Assembly (NCBI GenBank): GCA_027574665.1
Contig: CM050650.1
Span: 56,093,304 to 56,157,303, forward strand
Direction of reading: 5' to 3'
Source of the DNA: Rhynochetos jubatus
Taxonomy: Eukaryota; Chordata; Aves; Eurypygiformes; Rhynochetidae
DNA: 64,000 nucleotides
A model generated the notes under the pieces. That model saw only the letters and a list, made by a program, of their open reading frames with translations. It was not told the DNA's origin and searched no databases. Shown piece by piece: positions 38,727 through 48,936 of this stretch. Numbering within the stretch: position 1 is the first letter of the stretch; each line of letters opens with the position of its first letter. The translations under genes and the position numbers were made by a program.

Positions 38727-41620
38727 TGTTACCTGGGGTTTTTTACATTATGATAGCAAGTGCATATAAAAAATTTTGGACATATAATACATATAATAGT
38801 GAAAAAGTGCTACAAATTAGACTCCAATCACCAGATTATCAGACATATCAAGCTCCATCAATTAGGTTATCAGACTATTATATGAAAACTGCATTCCAAC
38901 AAGTTACTTTAGAATTAAGCATCAAAATAATTTGTGGATATATTTTTAAACCATTCTTTCTGAATAATAAAAAGTAACTTACACATCTCACTGTTCTCTT
39001 CCCAAACCCATCCTGAAAGCTATGAAGTAGCTGATTAGTATTTTAGGACCTTCTAAAGATAATAAGACTTGGAAACAAAAGTACCTTTTAGACACTGAGT
39101 AATTAGGACCACACTTCCCACCTACATTCATTAAAACAGGGCTACTTGTGAAGTCCTTGTACAAGAAGTTATTACTGACTGTTCTTTATTTTCATATGAC
39201 GCAAACCATTGAGAAAACAGCATCTACACCACCCAAAGGTCTGGTGCAATGTGAATATCAGAAAGCGTGTGCTGCCTGCAGTGCTGTCATAAGGTGTATT
39301 GGATAAGTAATTCCTTACCTCAGAAGGTTGCACTCATCACATGAATGATACAGTAACAATGGTATTAAAATTTTATTCCACATTTCCCTCTAATTTAGGC
39401 TTTTAGATCAGTATGTATATGGCGATACTAGCTGTGGTACTGTGAGAAACGTAAGGACTTCCTGCAGCTCCTTGCCACGGCTGCAATGTGCCTGGGACAC
39501 AGTGCCTCTTGGGTGCCCAGTGTTTTGAGCTCTCTCATTTGAAAGCTGAACTACAGTAGGCATAAAAGTGCTGTCCTAAGGATACCATGACAGCTTTCAT
39601 CCACGATTCCTATGGTTTAATTGCCTTATCTCATAGGATTATTTCACTGTGACTGACATGAGTTGCTGATAAATGAAGACATCATCAACAGCATATCACA
39701 GCACAGCAAAACACAACACAGTAAAACATAACACAGTAAAACGGCCCAAACCATGTTCAGACTTCCTAAAACAGGGTAACACCAAGTCTTGCTTGGATTT
39801 GCACTGAACTAAAATTACAGACCAAGGTGGCACAGCCGTGACAGAGTGGCAGTCTCCCTTTAAAGGCAGCATTACTTAGACTGTACCTATAAAGTTAGGG
39901 CTACGTAGAATGGTCCAGCTTGTGATTGCTCTCACATGTCAGCAAGCACAGAGCTGGCATCACTGTAGAGAGCAGCCAAGCTGCTCTAAATGAAGCTGCT
40001 TTGGTAGGAGAAGATACATAGCTGTGTTAATGCATCACTCAATAATTTACTCCCTTTCTCACTGAAGAAACAAGGCTAGATATACAGCGTTTTTGCATGG
40101 AGAAAGATTATCCGATGCAGATGTAGTGTTTAAGATATCTGAGTGTTTTTACATAAGATGTAATGCTTGCCTTTAAGATTTAAGATTTTTTTAACCTTTT
40201 ATTTCTATTCTACTTCCCTATCTGCAATTCCCCACATACATTCTGCCTAGAAATTTACTGATTTCCAGTAACTTTCTGCCATTTGCTTAAAGTAAATAAT
40301 GTATGAAAATTCTGATTGTATGAAAAGAAGCATTTCATTCATGTTTTATAAACAATGAACTTAAAGACAAAGCTATCACTCAAAACTTGTATGAAGTTAT
40401 GATAGAAACAATCTTGATTGCATTACTTTTTTACTTTTTTTTTCATTTAAGCCCACATTCATTAATATAACAGAACAGCACAATTTATTCAAAGCACCCC
40501 CATTGTTTAAACTGAGTTTACATCTATTTTGCATCACTGGAGCTGTGCAAAGCAGATAAAGCATGCTGGGGAATCAAGCCCCTAAATTGGTTTGGAGGGC
40601 CCACGTTTAACCAAGGCCCAGGTGGCATGGTGGCTGGGCAGGAGGAGCAGTGCAGACCCTGAGTTGATCTGTTTGTGTGCCTTAAGTGTTCCCCCCGGTT
40701 TCTGCCACAGTCACACCTGCACGGCTGCTTCCTTTGTGCACGTCAGAGACAGCAACAGTGCCAAGGGAAACCTTCTGCGTGCAGACACCCGACTTCAGCT
40801 CAAGACGCAAAATCTTTGCAGAAAAGAAACCTCTGGACCGGTTAACTTGCCAGAGGATTGGAGTGAGGCGAGTAGGCAGTTCCCTGTCTCAGACCCACTG
40901 TAGCCAGGACCACAAAGGTGGTGAGCTGAAGGGCTGACCCCTTTCGGGGGGAGCAGTAGCTCCCCAGGAGTCAGTAGCAAAGCTACTCACACAAGCCTGC
41001 TTACAGCCTGTATATAGCTATTAGTTAAAACTACGAATAGATAAACTTAATTACAACTTAAGCTATTTGTTTGGTTTTATACCCTATGCACAAGCTTTAT
41101 AATTAATTAACAGTATGGAAAGTTTGATTGCATTATTTCATTACTAAGGCTATGTAGGACAACAAATAGGTCAACAGAAATCCTAAATTTCTTGAAGGAT
41201 TTAGTTTTTAACTAATTTCAACTCAAGCCAATTAGCACATGAATTTTATGTTCTTAGAAAACTCAACTCTGTAGTCACAGAATAAACACTACTGCTATGG
41301 TGAGGATACATGTTTCATTATACAAGCTGAAGCTGAGACCTTGGTACAAGTGCAAAATAAATCCCTACCTGACATCACGGAGACATGATAAGGATGGCGC
41401 TGACGGAACTGAGACGAACATCTCTATAAGAGCTCAGTGTTTCACTTGGTACACTTCTAGCATATTCGTAAGAATATCCATATCTTTCATACTTAAAGGC
41501 ATGCGTGTGAGGCATACAAGTAAGAAAGTGATATTTAATACATACTAGGATTGTAAAGTTTATTCAAGTGAATGTATTTTCGGTGAAGGAAAGTTTATAT
41601 AGTATACATATGTTTTGCCA

Positions 41621-41656
41621 CATATATACACACACACGCATACATACACATATATG
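41621..41656. repeat. CA/TA mixed microsatellite
   Basis: CATATATACACACACACGCATACATACACATATATG, an interrupted alternating purine-pyrimidine tract. Confidence 0.85.
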
Positions 41657-42764
41657 TCACTTGTAAGTGGGAAATCATTCCCACATTTAGTTTGAGTCTG
41701 GCTTAAAGTCTGAGACTGGCTGACATCCATTCTATCCTGTCTTCATAATGATACCACCCAGCCTCTTCTTCCTCTAGCCTCTTGGGAGATGAGGATTACT
41801 GCACCTGAGCTTCCCAGTATTTTACTTTTTGAGAAGGATTTCACCACTCATGTGGGTTTCTACTGTTCTCCACTTGTCCACGATCTGCTGTGGATTGTGT
41901 TGCTCCAAGCAGTGTCTGCTGCTGATTTCAAACTGTGAGAACTTCTGGGCCTTTGGGTCCAGGCTGTACCTTTGTAGTTCTCTGGTCTCTTACCCTTTTA
42001 TTATTCTTGTGAGGAAGTCAAAGCAAAGATACTGGTGACATAGGGAAAGCTTTCTGCGATGTTGGTCCGATCAGTACTAGTGCTCCTCGAGCATGATTCA
42101 AATTCAGTAGTACTCTTGGGGAGAAGAACTTCTGTCATAGCTCCTTCCAAATCTGTTAGATTTTATGGGACATTTAAACTTTGCTTTTGACATTATGCAT
42201 GTTGCTAAATATGCACATCCTTATAATGAACCTTGCACAGAACAATTAGAAGTGATGCTAATTCAAATGTACAGAGTTCATAGACATATGTCCCTTGGCA
42301 TACAGCTCACATTTTGTATTTAGTATACTTCTCAAAATGAAGAACTGCAGTTTGAGAATAAATCATTTCATCTTCTTTTCAGGGTAGGCAGAAAACTGGA
42401 TTAGGAGAGGCCATTTTTCACCAAGCTGTCAGTCAGATTTCGATTCAAATCAATAGTGCAGGCAGTTAATTTTCAACAGACACCCCTTCGGTAGCCTTCT
42501 CGAAATGAGTTCATGGGCTCGGGGCAATTCTTTGTACACAACTGTCCATGTTGCATAACAAAAAGAAAGAATTACTATTCTTATGTGTTGATTTTGCCAC
42601 AAAGACGAGGGCTGAATATGGCTTTACACCTCTAGGCAGACCTCTCAACTCAGTGATAGATAAAACGAAGGGACTGGAACTGCCAGCGCTGTGCTTGCTC
42701 TGGCGTCAGAGGACACTCCTAGCACCCTGTGCCGACATGGTATGCGCGCCTTGTCACATGCGAA

Positions 42765-43140
42765 AGCTAAGGAGCACTGAATGAAATTAGCAGGCAGCAG
42801 GTTCATAGCAACCCAAAGGAAGTACTTTTTCACACAAATCATAATTAAATTGTGGTGCTCATTGCCACAGAATGTGATTGAGACCAAAGTATAAACGCAT
42901 TAAAAAAAGGGAGTAAAGAAATTCAAGGACTTATTAAATACGATGGTCTGGGAGCAAACCCCAGTGTAAGAAATCCCTGTACTACGGATTGCTGAAACTT
43001 GAAAGGATACACCAGGAAAAGATCGCTGTATACCAATCCTGTTTCTCATGTTTTTCTCCCTTCAGCATCTGCTCATGCCTATAGTCAGAGCCAGGATATT
43101 GGACTAGATGTGCAACTCACCGTAGCAATATTTTTGATCG
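42765..43140 (+). repeat. Ancient CR1/L3-type LINE, 3' portion
   Basis: This is the best-preserved transposon relic in the window. In order it shows AATGAAATTAGCAGGCAGCA, AAAGGAAGTACTTTTTCACAC, GGTGCTCATTGCCACAGAA, a central decayed part with AAATTCAAGGACTTATTAAA, then CCCTTCAGCATCTGC and GCCAGGATATTGGACTAGAT. The same order is known from the 3' end of the CR1/L3-type LINE family common in turtles and crocodilians and kept as fossils in birds. No reverse transcriptase coding is present. It shares family and orientation with 2066-2185 and ends about 660 bases left of the CpG island. Confidence 0.85.
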
Positions 43141-43259
43141 TATGCTTTTAATCAAATTATGTTCTTATTTTGGCTACTTATAAGGATCTAAGGCCCTGAT
43201 GGGAGAAAGGCATTGAAATGCCTAACGCTCACGTATTTTGGGGCGGTAAGTACTTGTAC

Positions 43260-43330
43260 GTATCACAGTCTTTGCGTCTTAGGCCGTAAACTTATTGGGG
43301 TGGGGCCCATGTATTTTTTATTAGGACTTT
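43260..43330 (+). repeat. Possible old LINE/SINE 3' fragment
   Basis: CTTAGGCCGTAAACTTATTG followed by GGGTGGGGCCCATGTATTTT resembles the TTAGATTGTAAGCTCTTTGG-GGCAGGGACC block shared by several ancient amniote repeats. It lies directly after the CR1/L3 relic but need not be part of it. Confidence 0.4.
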
Positions 43331-43799
43331 GCTTATCCTGGGTATGAACTCAATTAAAAATATGTACTTGATAAGAGTGATAACAGCATGTAACACTGTT
43401 TCTCTACAAAGGTTAAATAATTTGTTTGCCTAAAGAGCTTGTGCCACAGAAAAATTCCCTGGGATTTACTTCAGGAGGATGACGCTAGCATCCACTGATG
43501 TGAAAAAGAATTAACTTCCTTTATAGAATTCCCCACAATTGCAAGGCATGCATCTGACATTTGTAGAAAGCTCTTTATCACCTGTTACCCATAACAGTAC
43601 TGCCAGACGATATGTAACTCACATTTACCTAGCAGGGTTATTTCAGATTTCATCCATTTTGCAAAAGCATCTGGCTGCAAACCTATGACTCACGTTGGTG
43701 AAAATCCAGATATGGAAATGAAGAAACCAAATCTCCAAAATCCTAAATGTTATCCCTGACAGCGCGGGCAAGGTTTCCTTCTAAATCAACAAGAGGATT
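43331..43799. other. Non-coding upstream flank of the CpG island
   Basis: AT-rich sequence with no recognised element up to the abrupt rise in GC at about 43800. Confidence 0.55.
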
Positions 43800-44420
43800 G
43801 CGCAATGTAGGGCTGACGGCTGAGCAAGCTCGGCAACCTCCGCTTTCTTAATCGCGGGCGGCTCCATCCCAAGGAGAGGTGAAGCGCCGCAGGAGCCGCA
43901 CGCGGCGGGTTTCGGCGGCTGGGCAGCGCTATCAGCATCCCCCGCAGCACCGGGAAGCGGCGGCAGCCGGTGTTTCCCCGGGCGCAGGGGAAGCCCCGCG
44001 CCGCTCGTGGCCGCGCCGGCGCTGCGCTGTCCCGCGCAGCTCGGCACCGGGACCGGACCAGGGGCAGCCCCTGCCCCGCCGGCCGCGCCCGGCCACCTGC
44101 TCCTCCCGCCGTCCCCGCCGACGTTTCCAGGGGAGGGGCGGGAAGGAGGCCGGGGCAGAGGGATGGCGGTGCCGCAGGGTACGGCGGGCGGGGGAGGCTG
44201 GGGGCCGCCCGGGGGCCGCCGAGGGCGGCGCGGACGGTGCCCGCGGCACCGGGGTGGGGGCGGCCCCCGACACCTCCCATCCCCGGCCCCGACCCGGTGG
44301 GGGCAGCCGGGAAAAGGGGCCGGGGGGAGGGATGGGAAAGCAACTCCCGATCTTAAGGCAACGACGCGTTTGTTCGCCCTCACCTTCCGCCGGCTCCTCG
44401 GATTAAAATAATAACGACGG

Positions 44421-44426
44421 TAATTA
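44421..44426. promoter_or_regulatory. TAATTA homeodomain-type core within the island
   Basis: TAATTA sits in a short AT-rich interruption (about 44401-44430) in otherwise GC-rich DNA. Such a core binds many homeodomain factors; a single site is weak evidence. Confidence 0.25.
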
Positions 44427-44507
44427 CACCACCTCCCCCCGCCCGGCAATCAGACCCCCGTTACAGGGAGGGGAAGGTCAAGAGGAAAGGCAGGAGCGCT
44501 GCCTTAC

Positions 44508-44541
44508 CCGCAGGCTGGCGGCTGTCACACCGCCAGCCCAT
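44508..44541 (-). CDS. Speculative minus-strand first-exon coding start
   Basis: On the minus strand an ATG at 44541-44539 in good context (GGCATGG) opens a frame beginning MGWRCDSRQPA that reaches CGG/GTAAGG, a strong splice-donor consensus with GT at 44507-44506. If spliced there, only 11 full codons would lie in this exon. The start of transcription would be to the right, inside the island. I do not recognise the peptide, and a strong donor can arise by chance in a region this long, so this is a candidate only. Confidence 0.15.
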
Positions 44542-44695
44542 GCCCTCGGCTTCCCCGGGGGCGGCCCGGTCCCTCCCCCTCCCCGGACCGGGCAGCATCG
44601 CTGGGCTCGGCGGATGCCCCGCGGCATCGCCCGGCGGAACCGCAGCACCCCAGGGCACAAACCGCGGGGAGGTGGGGGGTGGCGGGGAGCGCGGC

Positions 44696-44711
44696 GGGGG
44701 GGGGGGGGGGG
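44696..44711 (+). repeat. G16 homopolymer
   Basis: Sixteen consecutive G within flanking GGTGGGG and GGCGGGG runs. It can form G-quadruplexes and is prone to length error in sequencing, so the true length is uncertain. Confidence 0.85.
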
Positions 44712-44768
44712 CACGAGCAGAGCCCGGCGGCACCTCTCCCCCACCCCTTTGTGCACCGCGGGCAGGGA

Positions 44769-44814
44769 GACACACGCACGCACACGGACACACACGCACG
44801 GACACACACGCACC
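44769..44814. repeat. CACACGCACGGA-type minisatellite
   Basis: Imperfect repeats of ACACACGCACGGACAC over about 45 bases inside the CpG island. Confidence 0.8.
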
Positions 44815-44931
44815 CCGTCGCGCGCCCCCCACCCCCCTTGCAGCTTCGGCGCCGCAGCCGCCCGTTGTTACACGCACACTGACACGCTGCCGGTCCCCCG
44901 GTGAATGCATTTTCTCTTGCACTCCACCGCC

Positions 44932-44967
44932 CTCCATCCATCCATCCATCCACCCATCCATCCATCC
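44932..44967. repeat. (TCCA)n tetranucleotide microsatellite
   Basis: About eight TCCA units with one interruption (CACCCA). It lies roughly 90-120 bases upstream of the TATA-like box, so length variation could alter promoter spacing. Confidence 0.9.
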
Positions 44968-45021
44968 TCCCGCTCGCCTCCCTCCTCTTCCTCTTCCTCC
45001 CCTCGTTGGGTTGGTGTTCCC

Positions 45022-45039
45022 CCACACACACACGCACAC
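45022..45039. repeat. Short CA repeat
   Basis: CCACACACACACGCACAC, directly upstream of the TATA-like box. Confidence 0.8.
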
Positions 45040-45052
45040 TCCCCGTGCATCA

Positions 45053-45060
45053 CTATAAAG
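45053..45060 (+). promoter_or_regulatory. TATA-like box
   Basis: CTATAAAG in an AT-rich patch within the island. A start about 25-30 bases downstream (near 45083) would give a first exon of about 350 bases ending at the strong donor at 45434. Most CpG-island promoters lack TATA, so this may not be used. Confidence 0.3.
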
Positions 45061-45120
45061 CGGACATTTTGATGCCGTTTAACACGGTTCAGGCTTTTTA
45101 AAAAAAAACCCTAAAGAATT

Positions 45121-45135
45121 AAAGCGGAGCGCTTT
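45121..45135. repeat. Small hairpin-forming palindrome
   Basis: AAAGCG-GAG-CGCTTT is a perfect 6-bp stem with a 3-base loop, about 60 bases after the TATA-like box; AAAGCGGA also occurs at 45057-45064, overlapping that box. Confidence 0.6.
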
Positions 45136-45236
45136 ACCCACCCCCGCCCGGCTGCGTGCGGTTGGCGCTGAGCGATCCCGGGAAGGGCTGGTGCGGCTCG
45201 TCCCTAGCGGAGCGGGTCTGCTGCCATCCGCCCAAC

Positions 45237-45245
45237 TTCAGCACC
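45237..45245 (+). promoter_or_regulatory. REST/NRSF left half-site
   Basis: TTCAGCACC matches the left half of the REST element exactly. The right half at canonical spacing does not match well (GCCGGCAGGG where GGACAGCGCC is expected), so binding is doubtful. Confidence 0.25.
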
Positions 45246-45286
45246 CAGCCGGCAGGGAGAGGGAGACGGCGACGGCGGGCGGGCGG

Positions 45287-45334
45287 CAGGCAGGCAGGGA
45301 GGGAGGGAGGGAGGGAGGGAAGAGGGAGGGAGGG
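45287..45334. repeat. (GGCA)n/(GGGA)n tetranucleotide repeat
   Basis: GGCAGGCAGGCA passes into about six GGGA units, then AGA and further GGGA units. A purine-rich tract inside the candidate first exon. Confidence 0.9.
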
Positions 45335-45918
45335 TGCGAGGAGCGGCGCGGAGGCAGGGAGCCTCCGCACATGCGCTCTGCCACCAGCGGCGGAGCCCGG
45401 CGGCAGCGGGAGTTTCCCCGCTTGGCCCCGGCGGGTGAGTCACAGCCCGCTCCGGCTCGGCACCGGCCTTCGCCCGCTCGCCCCCGGGGTCGGGCTCCGC
45501 TGCAGGTCCCGGGGAGACTCCCACGGCAGCCGTGGGTCGCGGCGGGGCGGGCGGGGAGTTTCCGGGGGCTTTGCGAGATGCCGGGGCCGGGGCGTGGGCG
45601 GCGGGGGCGGGTGGGGGGCAGCGGTGCGCCCCGCGCCGGGAGGGCAGCGTGCGAGCCGGCGGCCTGGGAGCGTGTTAGGGCAGGAGCGATAAGCCGCGGA
45701 GGTAAAAGGCGAAACGTTGGCAGTGCTGGGCTCCTGCTTGTTTTCACTCTTGTCCCCACACCGCTATGCCCGAAAAAAAAAAATAAAATTAAAAAGTAGG
45801 TGTATAAACCAGGATACAGCTCTTCATCCTCCTGGTGCAGCCGAGAGAGAAGCAGGGATTTAATGGCTGAGTAACATTTTGATGCCGGGCATCTGAAGCA
45901 TGATCCCTAAATAAAGGA

Positions 45919-45960
45919 GCCAGCGTGGATCTGTCAGTTGCCAGCGTGGATCTGTCAGTT
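45919..45960. repeat. 21-bp perfect tandem duplication
   Basis: GCCAGCGTGGATCTGTCAGTT occurs twice head to tail without mismatch and is followed by a third partial GCC. This is a recent duplication just right of the CpG island. Confidence 0.95.
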
Positions 45961-48845
45961 GCCACCCTGAGAATCAAGATCAGAATGTTCCGAAAGTCTG
46001 GCTCTGCATCCAGAGTCCTGCCAGGTCTTGCCAGTTAGTTTGTCCCAGCTTTCCAAACTCTAGCTTCCAAATTTTGGCTCAACAGAGAACGTTATTTAGC
46101 TTCCCTGCTGCACCTTAAAAATCTGGAGCCTGATAACGCCTCAAGGCAACGGCACTGGAAAAATACATATTTGGCATCTGGATCCTGTCAAATCATGCCA
46201 CAAATCGAGAAATGTTAATATCTCAAGAGAGAACACGTTGCCGCATTTTCCACTTTGCCAAAACAACCTGGCAAGATGGTACAAAAGGCACAAGGCTGGA
46301 TTAAGGTGGTACTGTGCCTTGCCAACAATCTGTATTAATTCTCTTCACAAAACTGGCCTAGACACATGTATATCCCGTCTAGATCCCCAAGTAGAATGCT
46401 ACAAAAACGGAGGCCAAAACTACACGTACGTTAGTAGGGCTGAAATTAAAAGGATTGGAAGCAGTCCAGAAGGACTAACTGGCATGAGAACCGTAAGAGC
46501 ATAGGCACATCAAAACCATCTTGGCTCCCAGGAATCTGTATTCAAAACATAACAGCTTGGCAGTAGCTGTTACGGCTTGCTTTTGACTTCCGGGATAGAA
46601 GCTTCAAATTCTGAATCATAAGGACCAAAGTCAGTGTTAACCTGCCTGAAACTCACTCCTCGTGAAACCATCACTCACTCCTGTTTTCTTCTGATTTTGA
46701 TTCATGGAGAGAGTCTCAGAACTGGAAGTCATAACTCTGCTCGATACCAAAGGTTACTGGCTAACCGAAGACACTTGTGTTACTGATTTTATGTCATGTT
46801 CAGTCCAAGCAAAACTTTTGCAGTCTGTCTTCTCTTTTTCTTACGGTTGCTCGTACCTTAACACCTCCTCCCAAGCAAACATCCCACTCTGCCCCTTGTG
46901 TATCAACAGACTTCTCTTGAATTGTTCAGCTAATTTAAAATAATTAAACTAAGAGCAAATGATAATTATCTTGATGTTTAAGCTTTTGTCTAGGACTTGA
47001 AGAAGAGCTTGAGGGCCTGAAATTTTTTTTTCCAGCTATCCCAAGCATCCTAATCAAAATGCTACCTACACGGAGAGTCTTGCCCTCAGAAAATCAGGCC
47101 ATTTTTAGTTATGTACCTAAATAAAGATGTAGGTGTAATTCCAGGTTAAACATCTGAGTGCACAGCAATTTGGAAGACTTTATGGAAATTCAGCTTACAT
47201 TCCCTTTCTACTCTAAAAGAGAATTAAAAAGGATAAAGTGTAGTTAGGAACTGTTAACAGTGTTTTTATTTGTTAATTGCAATGTTTAAAATACTGCTTG
47301 GGTATCTTCCCACAGCTTTAAAGAGCACCAGTCCTCTTCTAAAACCTCAGTTCAGAAGAGCCTCCATATTTAGGAAATATTCTTAAGAGTTGTGTAAATT
47401 CTTATGTTGGAGCTCCCTGACTTCATACTGAAGACAGTAAGCCTTCAGTACTGCTTAATATTAGGAAGACGGTTCTACTCTGACCAAAGCTATAAAACTG
47501 ATGATTGAAAAATCTCGTCCTAAAGATTTAGTAGGTACATAGAAAGCACATGCATATGTTCAACCTAAAAGAGAGACTGAGGAATGGGTAGGAATGAATG
47601 GAAATAATTTTATCCATAGACCAGGGGAAAAAAATTTGTAAGTTTGAAAACGCTATGCTTAAAATGTTAAAATGAATAAAATACTTCAGCTCTTTATGAC
47701 TCTGCTAATGTTTCCCACAGCTCTGAACAAGCCCAGCCATTCCTATTTACCATAGTTTCCTGCACTCGGGCCATTCCTTCTTGTTGCTGGAACTCCTGTT
47801 TATAAATCCACTTCCTTTCACTAGCTGTTCCACTGCCCTGACCACTGCCTAATCCTTGTGCCTATTTCAGTCCTGCAATTGCGTTCAATGACATTTTCTT
47901 CCAGGCCTTTCTACCCTCTCTCCCTGATTCATGTGTCTTATTCCATGCTTCTTTGCATTTCTTAACCCAAACAATTCCCTTATTACCATGCCTTCATTTT
48001 TTTTTAATTAAAACCTGTTGTCATTGTTTTTCCAAATAAATTGTCACTGATTTTTGAGAAAAGATAAATGGATGGAACAATGCGTTATAAAAGGGCTTTA
48101 GAACACCATGTACGTGAGAAGGCTTTCTAGCACAAAGAGTCCATATAAATATAATAAAATCATTTTACTTCACCTTTGTGAAGTTTCATGTTTCTTTCAT
48201 GTTTGGATTCCTATTGACTTTAATGGACACAAAGTTAGGCCCCTTATTTTCTAGCATTAAGCTGATGTAATTATTAGTTGACTGTATAATTTCAGTCAAC
48301 TTCATATTTTACCTGTAGAATACAAGGCATTTAAAATTTGTCATGGTCATGAACTATTCAGGATTACATTCAGTTGATAGGAGACTCTGCCTATTTTCAA
48401 CTTAAACCCCACCCCCACAAGGCTATCATTAAAACAAATTAATAACCAAAGACTTCATATTGGTCAGAAAGTCATGATCCTCTTTCATGCCCCCAGGATT
48501 GCTTCAATGTGATACAAAATGAAGCATTTAAAATGTGTTTGAGCAACTGATCATATATATTTTTCTCTGTAAGCAGCAGTATTGCAACAGTTTAAAGACA
48601 CTTAGACTTGTAGCATCAACTGAGCAATGGATCAGAAAAATGTGCTGCGGTTCCAGAGATTACTGTATATTTATGGTCTGCTTCATGCAGGATACTTCCT
48701 TGAATCTGTTTTAGCTATGTCTGTGCAATAACATCATTCTTTTACAGCCATGTGTGTTTCTATTACACTGCCTAATGCTATTTGACACTATTAGGAAGAA
48801 AATTAAATAGACCTTCCTATGCTGCTCTGCAGAAAAACATGAAAA

Positions 48846-48936
48846 TTAAAACCAAACCAAAACCCCCAAAAAACAACCAACCAACCAAACAAAACACACA
48901 CACACACACAAAAAAAAAAAAACCCCAACCAAATCC
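48846..48936. repeat. A/C-rich tract with (CA)n core
   Basis: AAACCAAACC and ACAACCAACCAACC units lead into (CA)n at about 48894-48910, then A12 and CCCCAACC. The complement reads as GGTTGGTT with poly-T, as seen elsewhere in the window. Confidence 0.9.

Larger units (their letters stand above)
34436..42764. other. Non-coding sequence with scattered simple repeats
   Basis: Contains A14 at 34773-34786, an imperfect 17/16-bp tandem repeat at 36198-36230, (TGA)n at 38708-38726, an ACACAGTAAAACATA-type tandem at about 39693-39743 and a CA/TA tract at 41621-41656. The interval 40590-40990 is more GC-rich than its surroundings and holds overlapping open frames without a recognisable product. No gene is supported. 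Confidence 0.5.
45083..45434 (+). other. Candidate plus-strand first exon
   Basis: The right edge is CGG/GTGAGT, an excellent splice donor with GT at 45435-45436. The left edge is inferred from the TATA-like box and is uncertain. The first ATG in the interval is at 45371, in weak context (CAC before ATG), and would encode MRSATSGG onward for 21 codons before the donor; the exon may equally be wholly untranslated. It includes a GGCA/GGGA repeat at 45287-45334 and a REST left half-site at 45237-45245. The gene is not recognised. Confidence 0.35.
43800..45715. promoter_or_regulatory. Large CpG island, promoter of an unidentified gene
   Basis: GC content jumps from AT-rich flanks to roughly 70 per cent, with CpG dinucleotides at near-expected density over about 1.9 kb and many GGGCGGG/CCCGCCC (Sp1-type) boxes. 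In a vertebrate this almost always marks a transcription start. Two AT-rich patches lie inside: 44401-44430 with a TAATTA core, and 45050-45125 with a CTATAAAG TATA-like box (45053-45060). Open frames of 100-220 codons in every frame are a by-product of the composition and are not called as genes. Candidate donors point outward in both directions, so the island may serve one gene or a divergent pair. The downstream protein cannot be identified from first-exon sequence alone. Confidence 0.9.

Noticed and set aside
39610-39670. CTTATCTCATAGGATT string suggestive of MIR 3' half
   Set aside because: Similarity too short; flanks do not follow the MIR order.
40590-40990. Moderately GC-rich interval with overlapping frames
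   Set aside because: CpG density is low and frames start at non-ATG codons or lack domains; neither an island nor an exon is supported.
43781-45799. Overlapping open frames of 100-220 codons on both strands in the CpG island
   Set aside because: All frames are open because GC-rich DNA has few stops; the proteins are Pro/Arg/Gly-rich low-complexity sequence without domains.
48188-48260. ATTGACTTTAATGG string suggestive of an old amniote repeat
   Set aside because: The motif is short and common; no further landmarks support a family.
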